In this document: positions 44,199-55,404 of the stretch, piece by piece | How the letters are laid out: each line of letters starts with the position of its first letter | Position numbering within the stretch: position 1 is the stretch's first letter | Assembly (NCBI GenBank): GCA_001600635.1 | Contig: BCKL01000005.1 | Coordinates: forward strand, 1,192,443-1,256,442 | Origin: Leucosporidium creatinivorum | Taxonomy: Eukaryota > Basidiomycota > Microbotryomycetes > Leucosporidiales > Leucosporidiaceae | Length of the DNA: 64,000 bases | Direction of reading: 5' to 3' | Program-made: the position numbers and the translations under genes | Notes under the pieces: generated by a model | What the model was told of the DNA's origin: nothing | The model's input: the letters and a program-made list of their open reading frames with translations, nothing else | Databases searched by the model: none

Positions 44199-45517
44199 AT
44201 GCCTTCTGCTGTATCCCGCCCCTTCAACAACGGCGTGTAGGTCGATAGAGCATCCCCGCTTTCTCCCCCGCGCTGCGCTTGAGCTGACCCTCCCCATCGT
44301 CGTTGAAAGCTACTGCCCTCTTGTGACTCCCTTCCTCGCCGGCTCCGAGGACCTCGACCTACCTGCATGGAACACTCAGGTGCTCCGTCTTGCTCAGGCT
44401 GGCATGGGACTCGTTCTCTTGGGAACCAATGGCGAGGGTAAGCCGGAGCATCTTGACGACGGGCGCCGCTCCTGCTGCAGGGTAGTCAGCTGACATAGTC
44501 TCGCCCTACAGCATCTCATCTTTCTGATGAAGAGCGTGTCACTCTGATCTCCTCCGCCCGCAAGACCCTCGACTCGAACGGCTTCGAGCAGACCCCACTG
44601 CTCGTGGGCACGGGCACAGGTTCCGCTCACCAAACCATCAAGCTTACCAAGCAGGCGAAGGAGGCAGGAGCAGATTACTGCATCGTGATTGCGCCCGGCT
44701 ACTTCGCCTTTGCGATGGGGAAGAACAAGGCCGCGCTCAAGGACTTCTTCACCGAGGTCATCGAGGCTTCTCCCATCCCCGTCATGATCTACAACTTCCC
44801 CGGAGCGGCTTCAGGCATCGACCTTGACTCGGACTTCCTCATCGAGCTCTCAGAGCTGCCCAACTGCTTCGGCGCCAAACTCACCTGCGCCGGCATCGGA
44901 AAGGGCACTCGCTTGGCCGCCCACACTCAATCCGAGGCCTACCTCGCTCGCCATGGTCCCTTCCAGGTTCTTCCGGGATTCTCGGACTACCTCCTCCCCG
45001 CCCTCGTCTCCAAGCACACCGGATCAATCACTGGAACAGGTGAGTTCGGACTTGAAAGCTCGGCGTTGGGTCTGAAATGGAAGCTCACTCGTTCTGCACC
45101 ATAGGCAACGTCATCCCCAAGACCATCGTCAAGCTCTACAACACCGCCGTGGCCGCTCTCGAGTCGGGCGACCCGGCTCTCTTCAAGGAGGCGCAGAAGA
45201 TTCAGGACATCGTCTCCGAGGCTGACTGGATCATCGTCAAGGTCAGCTTGCGTCGCTTCGAGCTTCTCTACTTGTTACTGATTCTCGTCGTACTCGACAG
45301 GCTGGAATCGGCGGCACCAAGTATGCCCTCGACGTCTACATCGAGCAGGGACTCGGCGGCAACCCCAGGAAGCCTCTCCCTCCTGCCGACGACGCCATCA
45401 AGGCGATGATTGACAAGGATCTCAAGCGTGCCAGTATGTTACTTTCCTTCTTCCGTCCTCGGAGCTTTCGCTGACCTGTCTTCCTCCCTCGCAGTCGCTT
45501 ACGAGAACTCGCTTTAG
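44199..45517 (+). CDS. DHDPS-family 2-keto-3-deoxy sugar-acid aldolase
   Basis: Class I (Schiff-base) aldolase of the DapA/HOGA/LGA1 family, which cleaves 2-keto-3-deoxy acids to pyruvate and an aldehyde. Start MPSAVSRPFNNGV; a 67-nt intron with GTAGGT donor joins to YCPLVTPFLAGSEDLDLPAW. Motifs: GMGLVLLGTNGEASHLSDEE (the GTNGE binding loop), PLLVGTGTGSAHQTIKLTKQ, MIYNFPGAASGIDLDSDFLI (Tyr that polarises the substrate) and FGAKLTCAGIGKGTRLAA with the Schiff-base Lys in AKLTC. The AKLTC...GK pattern is typical of the fungal L-threo-3-deoxy-hexulosonate aldolase/HOGA group rather than true DapA. About five introns; ends IAYENSL with TAG at 45515. The nearby dehydratase makes the class of substrate it needs. 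Confidence 0.88.
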
Positions 45518-45823
45518 AGTGAGAGAGCCGTAGACCCTCAATAGCAGTGCATTTCCAGACTTCTGTCGCGGTGTAACATAGCCTTCATAGCCCAACACCT
45601 CGCCAGAGCTTCACGAGTCTCGAGATCAAGAGAGAGCAGCCATCTCGGAGCAGTTGCCAGCTCGGCGATGACGAGCCTGCTCGCCGGCCACCTGCCGCTC
45701 GCGAAACTCAACAGCCGAGATCCACGAAGGCGTATCAAGTCTCTCCGTATCACCCCAGCTCGTCACCTATAAGCTATCGCCCTCGTCGTCCTCCAGCGCA
45801 CCCTCCTGTGCTCGGCGCTCGTC
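45518..45823. other. Intergenic between convergent aldolase and small Hsp
   Basis: About 300 bases between two stops; 3' UTRs of both. Nothing else seen. Confidence 0.5.
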
Positions 45824-46535
45824 TCAAGCAATCTGAATCTTGGGCCTCTGCCTCTCATCCCTCCCTTTCCTCGGCAGCTCAATCTCCAACACCCCCTGCT
45901 CCATCTTGGCCTTGACGTCCTCCTGCAGCAAGCCGTGCGCGACACGAACGCTGCGCTCGAAGATGCCGAAGAGGCGTTCGTGCCAATGGTGCGAGACCGA
46001 GGGCGTCTTGTAGGGCTCGGGGTGGTGGAGACGACCGGTGACGGTGAGCAAGTTGCTATTCGAGGGAGAAGAGGCGAGGGCGAGTTCAGCTCGGTCAAAG
46101 CTGAACTGAGGAGGCCGAGCGAGCTCACTCGGCGAGAACAACCTCGATATCGCCCTTGTGCATTCCAGGGAGCTCCATGTAAATGATCTGCTTCTCCTCG
46201 GTTTCGAGCCTGTTCGTTGATTGACTAGGAGGTCAGCTTCAGTCGACGCGAGCCTACAGAAGCGCACGCCGAGCTCGCCCCTCCCCTGCTCTCGGCGTCG
46301 AGCGAGTGCGACCAGTGGAGAAGCGTGGCAGTACTCAAGCGTCGACAGAAGGCCTATGCATCTGATTACCCTTGCCCTCGTCGCTGAGGCTGAGCGCGTG
46401 GGCGAGAGACGTAAGAGGGTGGAAGCTGGTCATGAATGCGGGGCTCGAGTCGGCGTGAGGCGAGGTATGGTGCAGAGGGTGAACTGGGCTGTAGAAGAGG
46501 GTGGTGAGCGGCAAGTCGAACTCTCGAGCTGCCAT
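45824..46535 (-). CDS. Small heat-shock protein (Hsp20/alpha-crystallin)
   Basis: ATP-independent holdase. The start MAAREFDLPLTTLFYSPVHP gives a hydrophobic N-terminal arm. The alpha-crystallin domain is LETEEKQIIYMELPGMHKGD, IEVVLAD, then after a 75-nt intron NLLTVTGRLHHPEPYKTPSV, HHWHERLFGIFERSVRVAHG and MEQGVLEIELPRKG. The domain therefore has the ELPG and GVLEIELP hallmarks and the FERSVRV strand; the tail is QRPKIQIA, with an IxI-like C-terminal anchor. The junction upstream of LETEEKQ (about 46170-46355) does not resolve: the frame with a family-like RPSVDA motif runs into TGA just before a GTACTG donor, and other joins need an implausible 16-nt intron or a doubtful exon. It may be a misread exon, a sequencing indel or a real frameshift. 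Identity as Hsp20 is firm; intactness is not. Confidence 0.75.
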
Positions 46536-46672
46536 CGAATCTACTGGACGAAGTAGGCGGGAGGAGGCATGCGTGGGAGGAGTGAGAGAGGCGAACAAGT
46601 CTTTGGCTCTCGGCGAAAGGCTAGGTCTCTTCTTCAACGAGACACCTTGGAATCGCATGCCATTGCGTTCAA

Positions 46673-49600
46673 TCAAGGGTTATACGACCGAGGCTGACGG
46701 AATGATCCTCCTGATCCGAACGACCTCTGCGCTGGTAAAGGACCCAGGGCTCCGATTCCCGGCGAAGGGCCTTCGCGAGCTGGCGGTGGTGGTGGCTCCA
46801 ACGAAGGCACTTTAAAGTTCTGCGAGTCGCCAATGTCAAGGAAAAAGCTCAGCTTCCATGTTAAAGCAGTCGAGGATCGCCGTCAGCAAGCCAAACGCAC
46901 CGTCTGCTTGCCCTCGCGATAGACCTCCTCCAGCACGTCCTCCCAAGATCCCTCAGCTTCTAGGCGGTTGTGCTCCTCATAGAGCTGCAGGGCAGTACGC
47001 GCATCCTCGATCGAGTCGTGAGTGTCGGCTTGAATGGCGGAGTGAAGGACGGCCCAGGCGAGGAAGCGGAGAGAGAGCTTGCGTTGGCGGTGAGGGAGGT
47101 GGTAGATGTTTACCGTGTCGATGATCTGCGAAGGAGGGATGTAGATATCTGGCGAAGAAGAATAGAGATTTAGCTACGTCTCGCGATGCGGAGGGAGCAA
47201 GAGGCCCTACTGATAATGCGGAAGTCCTTGTTGAGGCCGTGACCGATGAACACGCAGCCGAGGTCGACGAGAGTCCGTAGCTTCTTGTACGCGACTTTGA
47301 GAGGGACGAGAGTATGCCGCGAGGCGAAAGGGTCGAGATCTCCAGCTGCGAAAGCGAGAACAGGGTCAGCTCGGCGCCGGGAAGGCGATGGGAAGCTCAC
47401 CTCGGATGCCCGAGAACTCGGTCAGGTAGTCAACGACCGTGTCGCTCGTATGGATATGATCGTCGATGAAGGGAATGCCCGTCTCGGGACCTTCGCCTCG
47501 CAGAACCGACACACGAGCGAGAGTCATGCGGCTCGGGCGAATGACCTTCTTGGTGCCGTCCGAATGGAACTCGGCCTCCTCCTGCAGGTAGTGGGCAGGT
47601 CGTCAACGGCAGCTAGCGTACAAGAGACCTCGGCACGAACCTGCTGAAGCGAGACAAACTCGGCGTCGATGGAGATGAGAGTGCCCTTGCGAGGAAGCTC
47701 ATCGGCGCGGAGAGGTTGGTGCTTGACGAGAGCAGGGTCACGATTCCTAAGAAGACAGCAGGGATCAGCTGATGCTGCTGCTCAGGAGCAAAGGTTGAAT
47801 TACCGAGACACGGTGATGTCCTCCGAGAGGATCGAAGGGTCGCCCGAGAGAGGTAGCGGCGAGAAGTCGAGCATCTCGCGAGCATCGACACGCTCGTAGA
47901 AGAGCACAGCGGGGATCTGAGGGAGGTAGGTCAGCTCTGGGTTCACTATGTGGAGTCTCGCGACCCACCTTCCAGCTGCCAGGGAAGCTCAGCGCCTCGT
48001 CTTCAGAGATAGGCTTGACGAGGAAGTCGTTGAAGAGGTGCCATAATCCTCCGGGTGTCGCCTCCTCCGTCGAGACTGTGAGATAACGGAACAGAGCGTC
48101 AGCGAGAAGTGGGCGAGTCCATGGGCGCCCAGACGAACCTCGAGCGAGAGCGACGAGATGAGGAGAGTCGCCGTCAGACTGGATCTGCACGACCATGGCC
48201 TGCAGGAGCGAGAAGAGGGATCAGCGCTACCCTTGGTTCCCTCTAAGGAGAAGAACGCACCCTTAGCTCGTACGTAACCGCTCCTTCGGTCGTCTCTCCT
48301 CCCTCCAACCCTTTCACGACAACGTTGTCCCCATTCCTTCCAACCGAGAACCTCGGCTGCATGAACCTCTTGCCCGCGCCTTGTCGACCATCCACCCAGA
48401 TGTCGAGCTCGTCCGAAGTCCGTACGCCGGCGTTGATGACGAGCACTGGAGGAAGGGGAGTTTCGCCGAGAACACGGCGGATGCGAAGGTGGTTGGTCTG
48501 GCGACAGGCAGTGCAGACCATGCGAGCGATGGTCTCGCGGTGGACCGAGTTGCGAAGGATGCTGGGGTAGTCGGAGGCGGGTGGGAGCTCGTTCGACATG
48601 GCCTATGGAAGCGCGAGGGTCAGCAGGAGCCGAGGGAGAGAAAGCCGGAGACACTCACCCGTCGTGGATAGACAATATCAACAACGCTCATGCTCGTGTC
48701 CCTCGAAGTAGCGACACCGCACTGCTGGCACACGCTGACCGATTTGGCCTCGACGCGGATGAGCTGAGCGAGCGGAGACCGAGAGATCGAATCGGCGACG
48801 CCCTTGATGAGCGAGGGATTGGGACCAGCGACGTGTGATTCGGCGGTCATCTGCTCGAGGAGGTAGCGGTTGAAGGTCTGGATGAGGGACGCGTAGGCGA
48901 CCGTTGACGATTCGCCATCGTGGTCGACGAGGCCGAGCGCGGAAACTGTCGAGGAGGAAGTCAGCCCTCTGTCAGTCACGAGTGGACAAATATAAGGACT
49001 CGCCCTGAGGACTAGCGCTGAAGGCGCGCGAGAAGTTGCTGGCTTGGCAGTTCATGCCCTTGGCGTCGCCGAGCATGCGGAAGAGGAAGCCCGCCTCGCA
49101 AAGAAGGCAGTTCTCTTTGGGGCAAGCCGAGAGAGTGTGCGATTCGGCTAGCGTGCGAACGGGTCCAGTGTAGTGAAGCGCCTGGAGGAGCGAGTTGGTG
49201 TACGAGTTGGTGATGTGAGTCTCGAGGCCTGAGTAGTCGGTTTTGTTGTAGAAGCTGCGAACGAACGAGTGTGAGTATGGAGCTGAGCCTCGGAGCGGAG
49301 TCGAACTCACCCAAAATCGAAATCCTCGACACCGAATCGACTGTACTTGATCTCGACCTTGCGATAGTGCTTCGGCATCTGAGCGTCGGCCTTCTCCTCT
49401 TCTTCCGCTTCGAGCTTGGCGATCTAGAGCAAGCGACGGGTCAGCGGAGCGCTTCAGATCCGAGAGGAAGCACTGCAAGACTCACCGACACAACACGATC
49501 CCTCTTCTTCTTCATCTCGGCGCGCTCCCTATCACTGCGGAACATCGGCGCATCGAGGCCAACAGTCCTCTTGCCATTCTTGCCCGCAGGGACTTGATTC

Positions 49601-51176
49601 CTTCGACCTGCCGCCCGAGCGGAAGCAGGGTACGGTGCGTAGCCGACAAAGTCGACCGTCTTGACCGTTGAGAGGATTGTTGGGTCGAGAACGGGGCGCG
49701 AGTGGTGTGTTGGCGAGGGGGTGAAGTCGAAGGAGGCGGGGAGGAGGGAGGAGAGGGGAGAGGTGTAGTAGGGCATGCCGATCGAGTTGAGTGGGCTGCA
49801 GAGGGAGGAAGGTCAGCCTGCGAAGCGCGCATCGACAGCCGAGCGAGCCTTACGTGTCCTCGCGCCAGTTGATCCGCTCAGGTGGCTCGACAGTATCCGG
49901 TAGCTCGACTTCTCCCTCGAAACGACAGAACTTGGCGTCCTCCTGAGACGACCAGAGGTGGACGTAGCCATCGGCGTCGCCGAAAGCGAGACCTTCACCG
50001 GTCGGGCTGATCGCCATCGAGGTGAGGTATGATGGCGTCTCGACCTGTTAGAATACCGTAAGCGGGGATTCGCGGGGATTCGCGGATGTCGAGTAGCAGA
50101 GCGACTCACCTGGAAGACGCTGCCCTTGCCGACCTCCTTCAAGTCGAGAAGCTGGACCCGACCCTCGGCGCTGGCGACGATGACATTGCCCGAGAGACGG
50201 GGATGGAAGCGAACGAGGGCCGGTGGGGTAGGGAAAGGGATGGGCGAAAGTGGGCGTAGGAATCGAGTGTCGTGCAGCTTGAGGTATGGGTCGGGGAGAG
50301 GAAGGCCTTGCCTGCTCGGGGGAGGGCCAGTCAGCTCTCTGAAGTGGAGACAGAAGCCCGACAAGACTCACCGCATGGTATAGCCGATGGTGACGATGTA
50401 GTTGCCCTCAGCCTCGACCTGACTGATGCCTCCCGTATGAGCGAGCACGCTCTCGCCGACCGTCAGCTCGGAGGTGCGGGCATCGAGCAGTACCAGCGAG
50501 CCGGTGACGGTAGATGCGACGAGTTGAGTCGATCGTCGCAGATGGAGGAGAGGTACCGGAGGCGCTTGCTGTTGAGGCAAGGGGGGTGGAAAGGAGGAGG
50601 ACGTCAGGACGCGCAGCCGGCTTGCGAGAACGAGGAATTTACGTACACGCCTGACGATAGATCCTCGATTGACGTTGACCATGAACAGGTCGCTCCCTGG
50701 CCCCGTCGCAATAATCTCGGAGGATCGTGAGGGAGTGTAGGCGAAGGTGGTGAGGGGAGCAGGCGGCTCGGTTCTGTGGGCAGTTCGGGTCAGCTCTGAG
50801 GTGGCTTACTAGTCCAATGCAATATTATAGCTCACTCCACCGACCAGAGAGCTACGCCTCGCCTAGTCGCCATCTTGACGCTGCCTCCCTTGCCTGGCCT
50901 CCCGTTGATGCCTCCTCCGCCGACGCTCAGCACGCCGGTGTTGTCGACCGAGGCCTCTCCTACTGCACCCCAATGTGCTCGATAGCTAGTGTACCGTCCC
51001 GAGAGTCCTGTCGTTGGCGAGCAGAAGTAGGACGCGACGCTGCCGGTCGCGGAGGATGCGAAGAGGAGAGGCGAGAGAGGATCGAAATTGAGGGTGGAGG
51101 GAGGTGTAGGGAGGTACTGAGAGGGTAAGGGTTGCCATGTGCTGGTCGCATCTGCTGAATAGGCGCTGTAGGCCAT
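46673..51176 (-). CDS. PAN2: PAN2, catalytic subunit of the Pan2-Pan3 poly(A) nuclease
   Basis: Deadenylase that trims mRNA poly(A) tails. The N-terminus ([20 protein letters not shown]) leads into a WD40-like propeller ([20 protein letters not shown]-type blades; [20 protein letters not shown] on the minus strand near 50380-50470). The middle has an inactive ubiquitin-hydrolase-like domain ([54 protein letters not shown]). The C-terminal DEDDh exonuclease is complete: [18 protein letters not shown] (Asp, Glu), [14 protein letters not shown] (Asp) and [20 protein letters not shown] (His, Asp). EVYREGKQT joins by a GTGCGT intron to [13 protein letters not shown], the family's usual tail, ending RSYNP with TGA at 46673-46675; reading through the intron would end early at VRLAC. 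About 18 introns. A possible 5' UTR intron lies at 51224-51293. Confidence 0.93.
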
Positions 51177-51759
51177 CGACGCCGCTTCAGAGCACAAACA
51201 AACGCGTCAATTTGGAGCTCTTACTGCAGGATAAGGACAGCCTGACAGAGAGTGCAGCACTCTGTACTACTGTACACGAGATTTGAGACTCACGCGCTGC
51301 TTGCTCGAGGAGATTAAAGCGCAAGAGGCGAGACGAGGCGTGAGGCGGGCTGTCGCCCTCTGTTAGAGGTTGAAGCTCGGTGCAGGCGGGCGAGGATTAC
51401 CGGTACAGAGCTCTGTAGTGAAGCGATGCCCTCGAAACGAAGCTGAAAGGCGATTAGACGAGATGAGCCGAGTGAAGCGCAAGAGGCCAACCCTGATCAG
51501 CTCGAGGCGAGAGCGAGAGGGCTCGCCTTAGACTACATCTCGGCTCGGCTCTTTCTCATCGACGCAGCGCTACAGGCAGCTCGGAATCGCTCTTGCGCAT
51601 CCTAGTACAGCCTGCAAGTGAGCTCACCGCCCCTTCAATAGCTCTCACGCCCCCCACCTCGCAAGCTGACACTTCGCTCTTCATCCCGCTACAGCTACAG
51701 CTCGCGGAGCCTACGGAGCAGCTGTTGGTGACTCTACGCGACCTCACTACTCCTCCACC
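51177..51759. promoter_or_regulatory. Divergent region PAN2/RabGAP with likely 5' UTR intron
   Basis: About 580 bases between two divergent starts. On the minus strand 51293-51224 has the look of an intron in the PAN2 leader: GTGAGTCTC donor, TGTCAGGC branch-like site and CCTGCAG acceptor. The rest should hold both promoters. No TATA box recognised. Confidence 0.45.
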
Positions 51760-54408
51760 ATGTCATCCGAAGACGATGCGCCCCTCCCTCAGCTCGAGCG
51801 TCCGTCTGAAGCTACCATCCTCGAGCGCTGGACCAGCTTCTTCGCCGACCCGCTCCTCTCGTACCCTCATCTGAAGCAAGCGGCCATCTCGGGGGCTGTA
51901 GCATCTCGCGGGCTGAGATCGCTGCATTGGAGAGTGAGTGTTGCGCTCCCTTGAGACTCAGCAACGCACTCGCTGACCCCGAAGCTGTTCTCCTGCAGTA
52001 CTTCTTCTCGCTCTTACCTTCGCCATCAGCTCCCACCTCTTCCACCACCTCGACCTACGGTCTCATCCTCACTCACAGCCGAGCCGAATACTCGGAGTTG
52101 CGCTCGCGCCTGCTTCGGTCGCCAGACGGTGGATGGGTCAATGATGGCATCTCGTCGGGTAGCAGCCCTCGACCGGATGTGCCCAAAGATGGAGCCGCGC
52201 CTGTGGGAGTCCAGGTCAACAATCCGCTGGGCTTGGACAGCGCCAACCCATGGTCGGCTTGGTTCGAAGACCTCGAGCTCCGAAGGACGATTAGGCAGGA
52301 TGTGCAGCGAACGTGAGTCGAGTTCTCACTCTTGAGCGACTGCAAGTTCTTTCACCGTCCGCGCCCTCGCTCATCGAGCCCTCTTGTCACCCCACAGCTT
52401 TCCCGAGATCGACTACTTTCGCGAGCCAGCGACTCAGGACAAGATGGTCGACCTTCTCTTCATCTGGAGCAAGCTCACGCCCGAGATTGGCTACCGACAA
52501 GGCATGCACGAGCTCCTCGCACCTCTACTCTGGACCGTCGACTTCGACTCGCTTTCCTCCTCGGCCGACACGACCGACTCGCTCGCCCACCTCGTCCTCT
52601 CGCGGGACCATGTCGAGCACGATACATGGCAGCTCTTCTCGGCTCTCATGAAGTCGGCCAAGACCTTCTACGACTTTACCCCTTCCGTTCCTCTCGCCGT
52701 CGACAAATCCTCCGCCTCCGCCTCCACCACCTCCCTCACCCTCTCCCACTCGAGCGGCCTCAACGATCAATCTTCAGCTTCCTCCTCCTCCTCCAGCGTA
52801 CTCGTCCAACCCATCGTCGGCACCGCCATTCGCATCCACGATAGTCTGTTGAAGACCATCGACCACGAGCTCTGGGCCAAGATGGAGGAGCTCGGCGTCG
52901 AACCTCAAATCTTCGGCATACGCTGGCTTCGCCTCCTCTTCTCGCGCGAGTTCCCCATCGACGACGCTCTCGCTCTATGGGATGGACTCTTCGCCGAGGA
53001 CAACTCGCTACGCCTGATGGAGCACATCTGCGTCGCGATGCTCCTCCGCATTCGCGACGCCCTTCTCCAGGCCGACTACTCCGAGTTCCTCCAACTCCTC
53101 CTTCGCTACCCCACTCTCCCCGACGGCACCCACCGCATCTCCCTCATCCTCCAGCAAGCCATCTACCTCCGCGACAACGTCTCAGCCGATGCAGGCGAGC
53201 GCTGTCGGGCGCAGAACGTTCAGGTCGGCGCCATCGCCGGCGGCGATATAGTACGAGGACAGGATACCGTTCGGAGGAGACCGTCGTCGCAGATGGGTCG
53301 AGCGGGGCATCGCAAGTCGTCCAGCATGAGCCCGGCGACGCAGGCGGCAGGGCTCCTCGCCGAGGGAGGATTCGTTGGCGATCTTGCCAAGGGAGTGTAT
53401 GGGCGTGCCGAGGCGCTAGGGATCAACAAGGCGCTGTTTGGTACCTTCAACGAGATCAAAGTGAGTGAAGAGCATGTTGCTGAGCGTCGGACTCGACTGA
53501 CCTACTTCCATTCGCAGCGAGGCGTCGCTCAAGCACAAGCAGCTCAGGCGCAGGCGAACCGCAACGGCATGTCGGAGATCCCCAGCCGACCGCCTTGGGA
53601 CTCGAAGCCCCCTCCGCCAGCCAACAAGGACTACCTCGCCGAGATTGGCAAGATGCGCCAGACGAGCCTGGCCATGTCCAACGCCATCGACCTGTGCGTC
53701 AACGTACTGCAGCAGGAGGTCGTCATTGGGAAACCCCGAGCCAAGGATGCTGCTGCCAAGAAGGACACGACGAGCGATGGAGCAGCCGAGGAGCATCCGC
53801 TCCCTTCGGGCGAGACGATTATGTCGCTTACGGCGCTGTGCCACATTCGCGATGTGCTAGCGGGCAAGGCGAGGTCATTTGATTCGAGCGTACTTTCTCC
53901 TCTTACCAACGCGCTGGAGAGCGGCGTCTTCCCACCTTCCGACCATCCTCCTCCTTCGCCCGAACTCGCCTCTTCACCCTCGCCCGTTCCTTCGCGTCAA
54001 CCCCCTCCACTACCACCACCCATCGCCGCACCATCTCCCATCGCTCCAGCACCCGTCGCTCGACCCATGGCGCGCTCCTCCTCGGCAGAAGGCGCGACTT
54101 CTCCCTCCACCGGCACTCCTTCGACCGGACCCTCCACTCCTCCCCTCTTCCTCAGCGCCCGCACCGACAAGCCTCTTCCCTCCCTCACTCGTACACCTCA
54201 AAGCGCTCGTCCCATTCCACCATGGGAGAGTTCTCGCCTCGGCTCGTCCATCAAGACGACCCTTCCCCAGCCTCCGCCGTCCATTCCCTCGACGTCGACC
54301 ATCCCCTCGGGACGAGGGCAGGCTTCCTTTCCTACAACCTCCTTCTCGACAAGAGCAGGCCAGAGCAAGAGCAGTGTCGGTGCAGATCCGCTGGGCGCGA
54401 TTCACTGA
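51760..54408 (+). CDS. TBC-domain RabGAP, TBC1D5-like
   Basis: GTPase-activating protein for Rab proteins in endosome/retromer or autophagy traffic. Start MSSEDDAPLPQLERPSEATI. Exon 2 carries the first half of a TBC domain (LRSLHWRYFFSLLP, SRAEYSELRSRLL). The catalytic arginine finger lies in RRTIRQDVQRTFPEIDYF (IxxDxxR), split by an intron before FPEIDYF. The glutamine finger is in EIGYRQGMHELLAPLLW (YxQ). The remaining TBC helices include LWAKMEELGVEPQIFGIRWL, RLLFSREFPIDDALALWDGL and LMEHICVAMLLRIRDALL. The insertion of about 55 Ser-rich residues between VPLAVDKSS and HDSLLKTIDHELWAKM is typical of TBC1D5. A long Pro/Ser-rich tail follows a predicted helix near TSLAMSNAIDLCVNVLQQEV. About 820 residues, four introns. 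Confidence 0.88.
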
Positions 54409-55404
54409 GATGGCAGGGGCGGATCGGAGGGGGAGGGGTCTGTAGGAGGGTGGGAATCGCAAGGCATCCTCATTCCTCATCCTTCGCACCCTCGGATCAC
54501 CGCTGGCGGTCCTGCGAAGGTCAGCAAGAGCGCACATCGACAATTCGGCGCTCTGCTTGCCCGTCGGCGCCAGCTCTGCTCGTCGCCAGCTCGGACTTCG
54601 GCGCTCGCGAGCTGCCAGCTAGGGCGCGTTTCTCATCGCTCACGGCTTCATATCTCATACGACATGGCGAGGAGCACTCTCGCTACACCTTCACCCTTCC
54701 TTCGACACAATCACCGGCGCCGCCAGAGGATAGCGGGACCCCAGCGCCCTGCTCTTTTTAACCCTGCTCCGGTCTCCCGAAAGTCCCTTCGCGACGGCGG
54801 CGAGCTAAAGCTATCCTGTGACGGCAATCCAGCGATTGAGCGACAGGTTGCAAGCGCTCAAGCGACGAGAAGCGTTCAGCAAACTTGCGCCGAAGCAAGG
54901 CCGGACAAGCAGCTCGTTGGGCCGAAGATGGAGGGCCGAGCGGAATGAACAGAGGGTGCAAGCACTGTTTGGTCTACAGAGGTAGACTTTCGCGAGGGAA
55001 GAAGGGTCGCAGGAGGTGAGGGCTGAAGGAGAGAGGAGATGAGGCAGGCGAAGTCCGGGGGCTGCGGGATGAAGAGAGATAACGGACTTTGTAGCGGTTC
55101 AAAGCGAGCGGGGTGAGTCGGATCATCTGTAGTACGTTGCGTTTGACACCCCAGCTCCTGTACAGAACCCTCAGAGCTGTAGGCAAGTAGCAAAGGCGCG
55201 CAGAGAGGTGCCAAAATCGTGTCTCGCCCTTTCGAATCGCTCTCCACCTTGCGAGATACGAGGCTCGAATGACCAGAATAGCTCACTGTCGTTCAGCCTC
55301 GTTTTCGCCGTCCTTGCTCTCTTTCTTACGTCTCGCCTTTCGACCTTTCCCTCCCTCCTCGACCCGCCATCCCCTTCCCCCTGTCGACCGAAACTACGGC
55401 AAGG
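54409..55404. other. Intergenic region of about 1 kb
   Basis: Between the RabGAP stop and the permease start. Only shadow frames were seen, rich in Ser/Arg and without conserved strings. It should hold the RabGAP terminator and the permease promoter; the last 100 bases are pyrimidine-rich. Confidence 0.5.

Noticed and set aside
49900-50110. Short tandem ATTCGCGGGG repeat near 50068-50093 as a regulatory element
   Set aside because: Only two units, located inside a PAN2 intron; not distinguishable from slippage.
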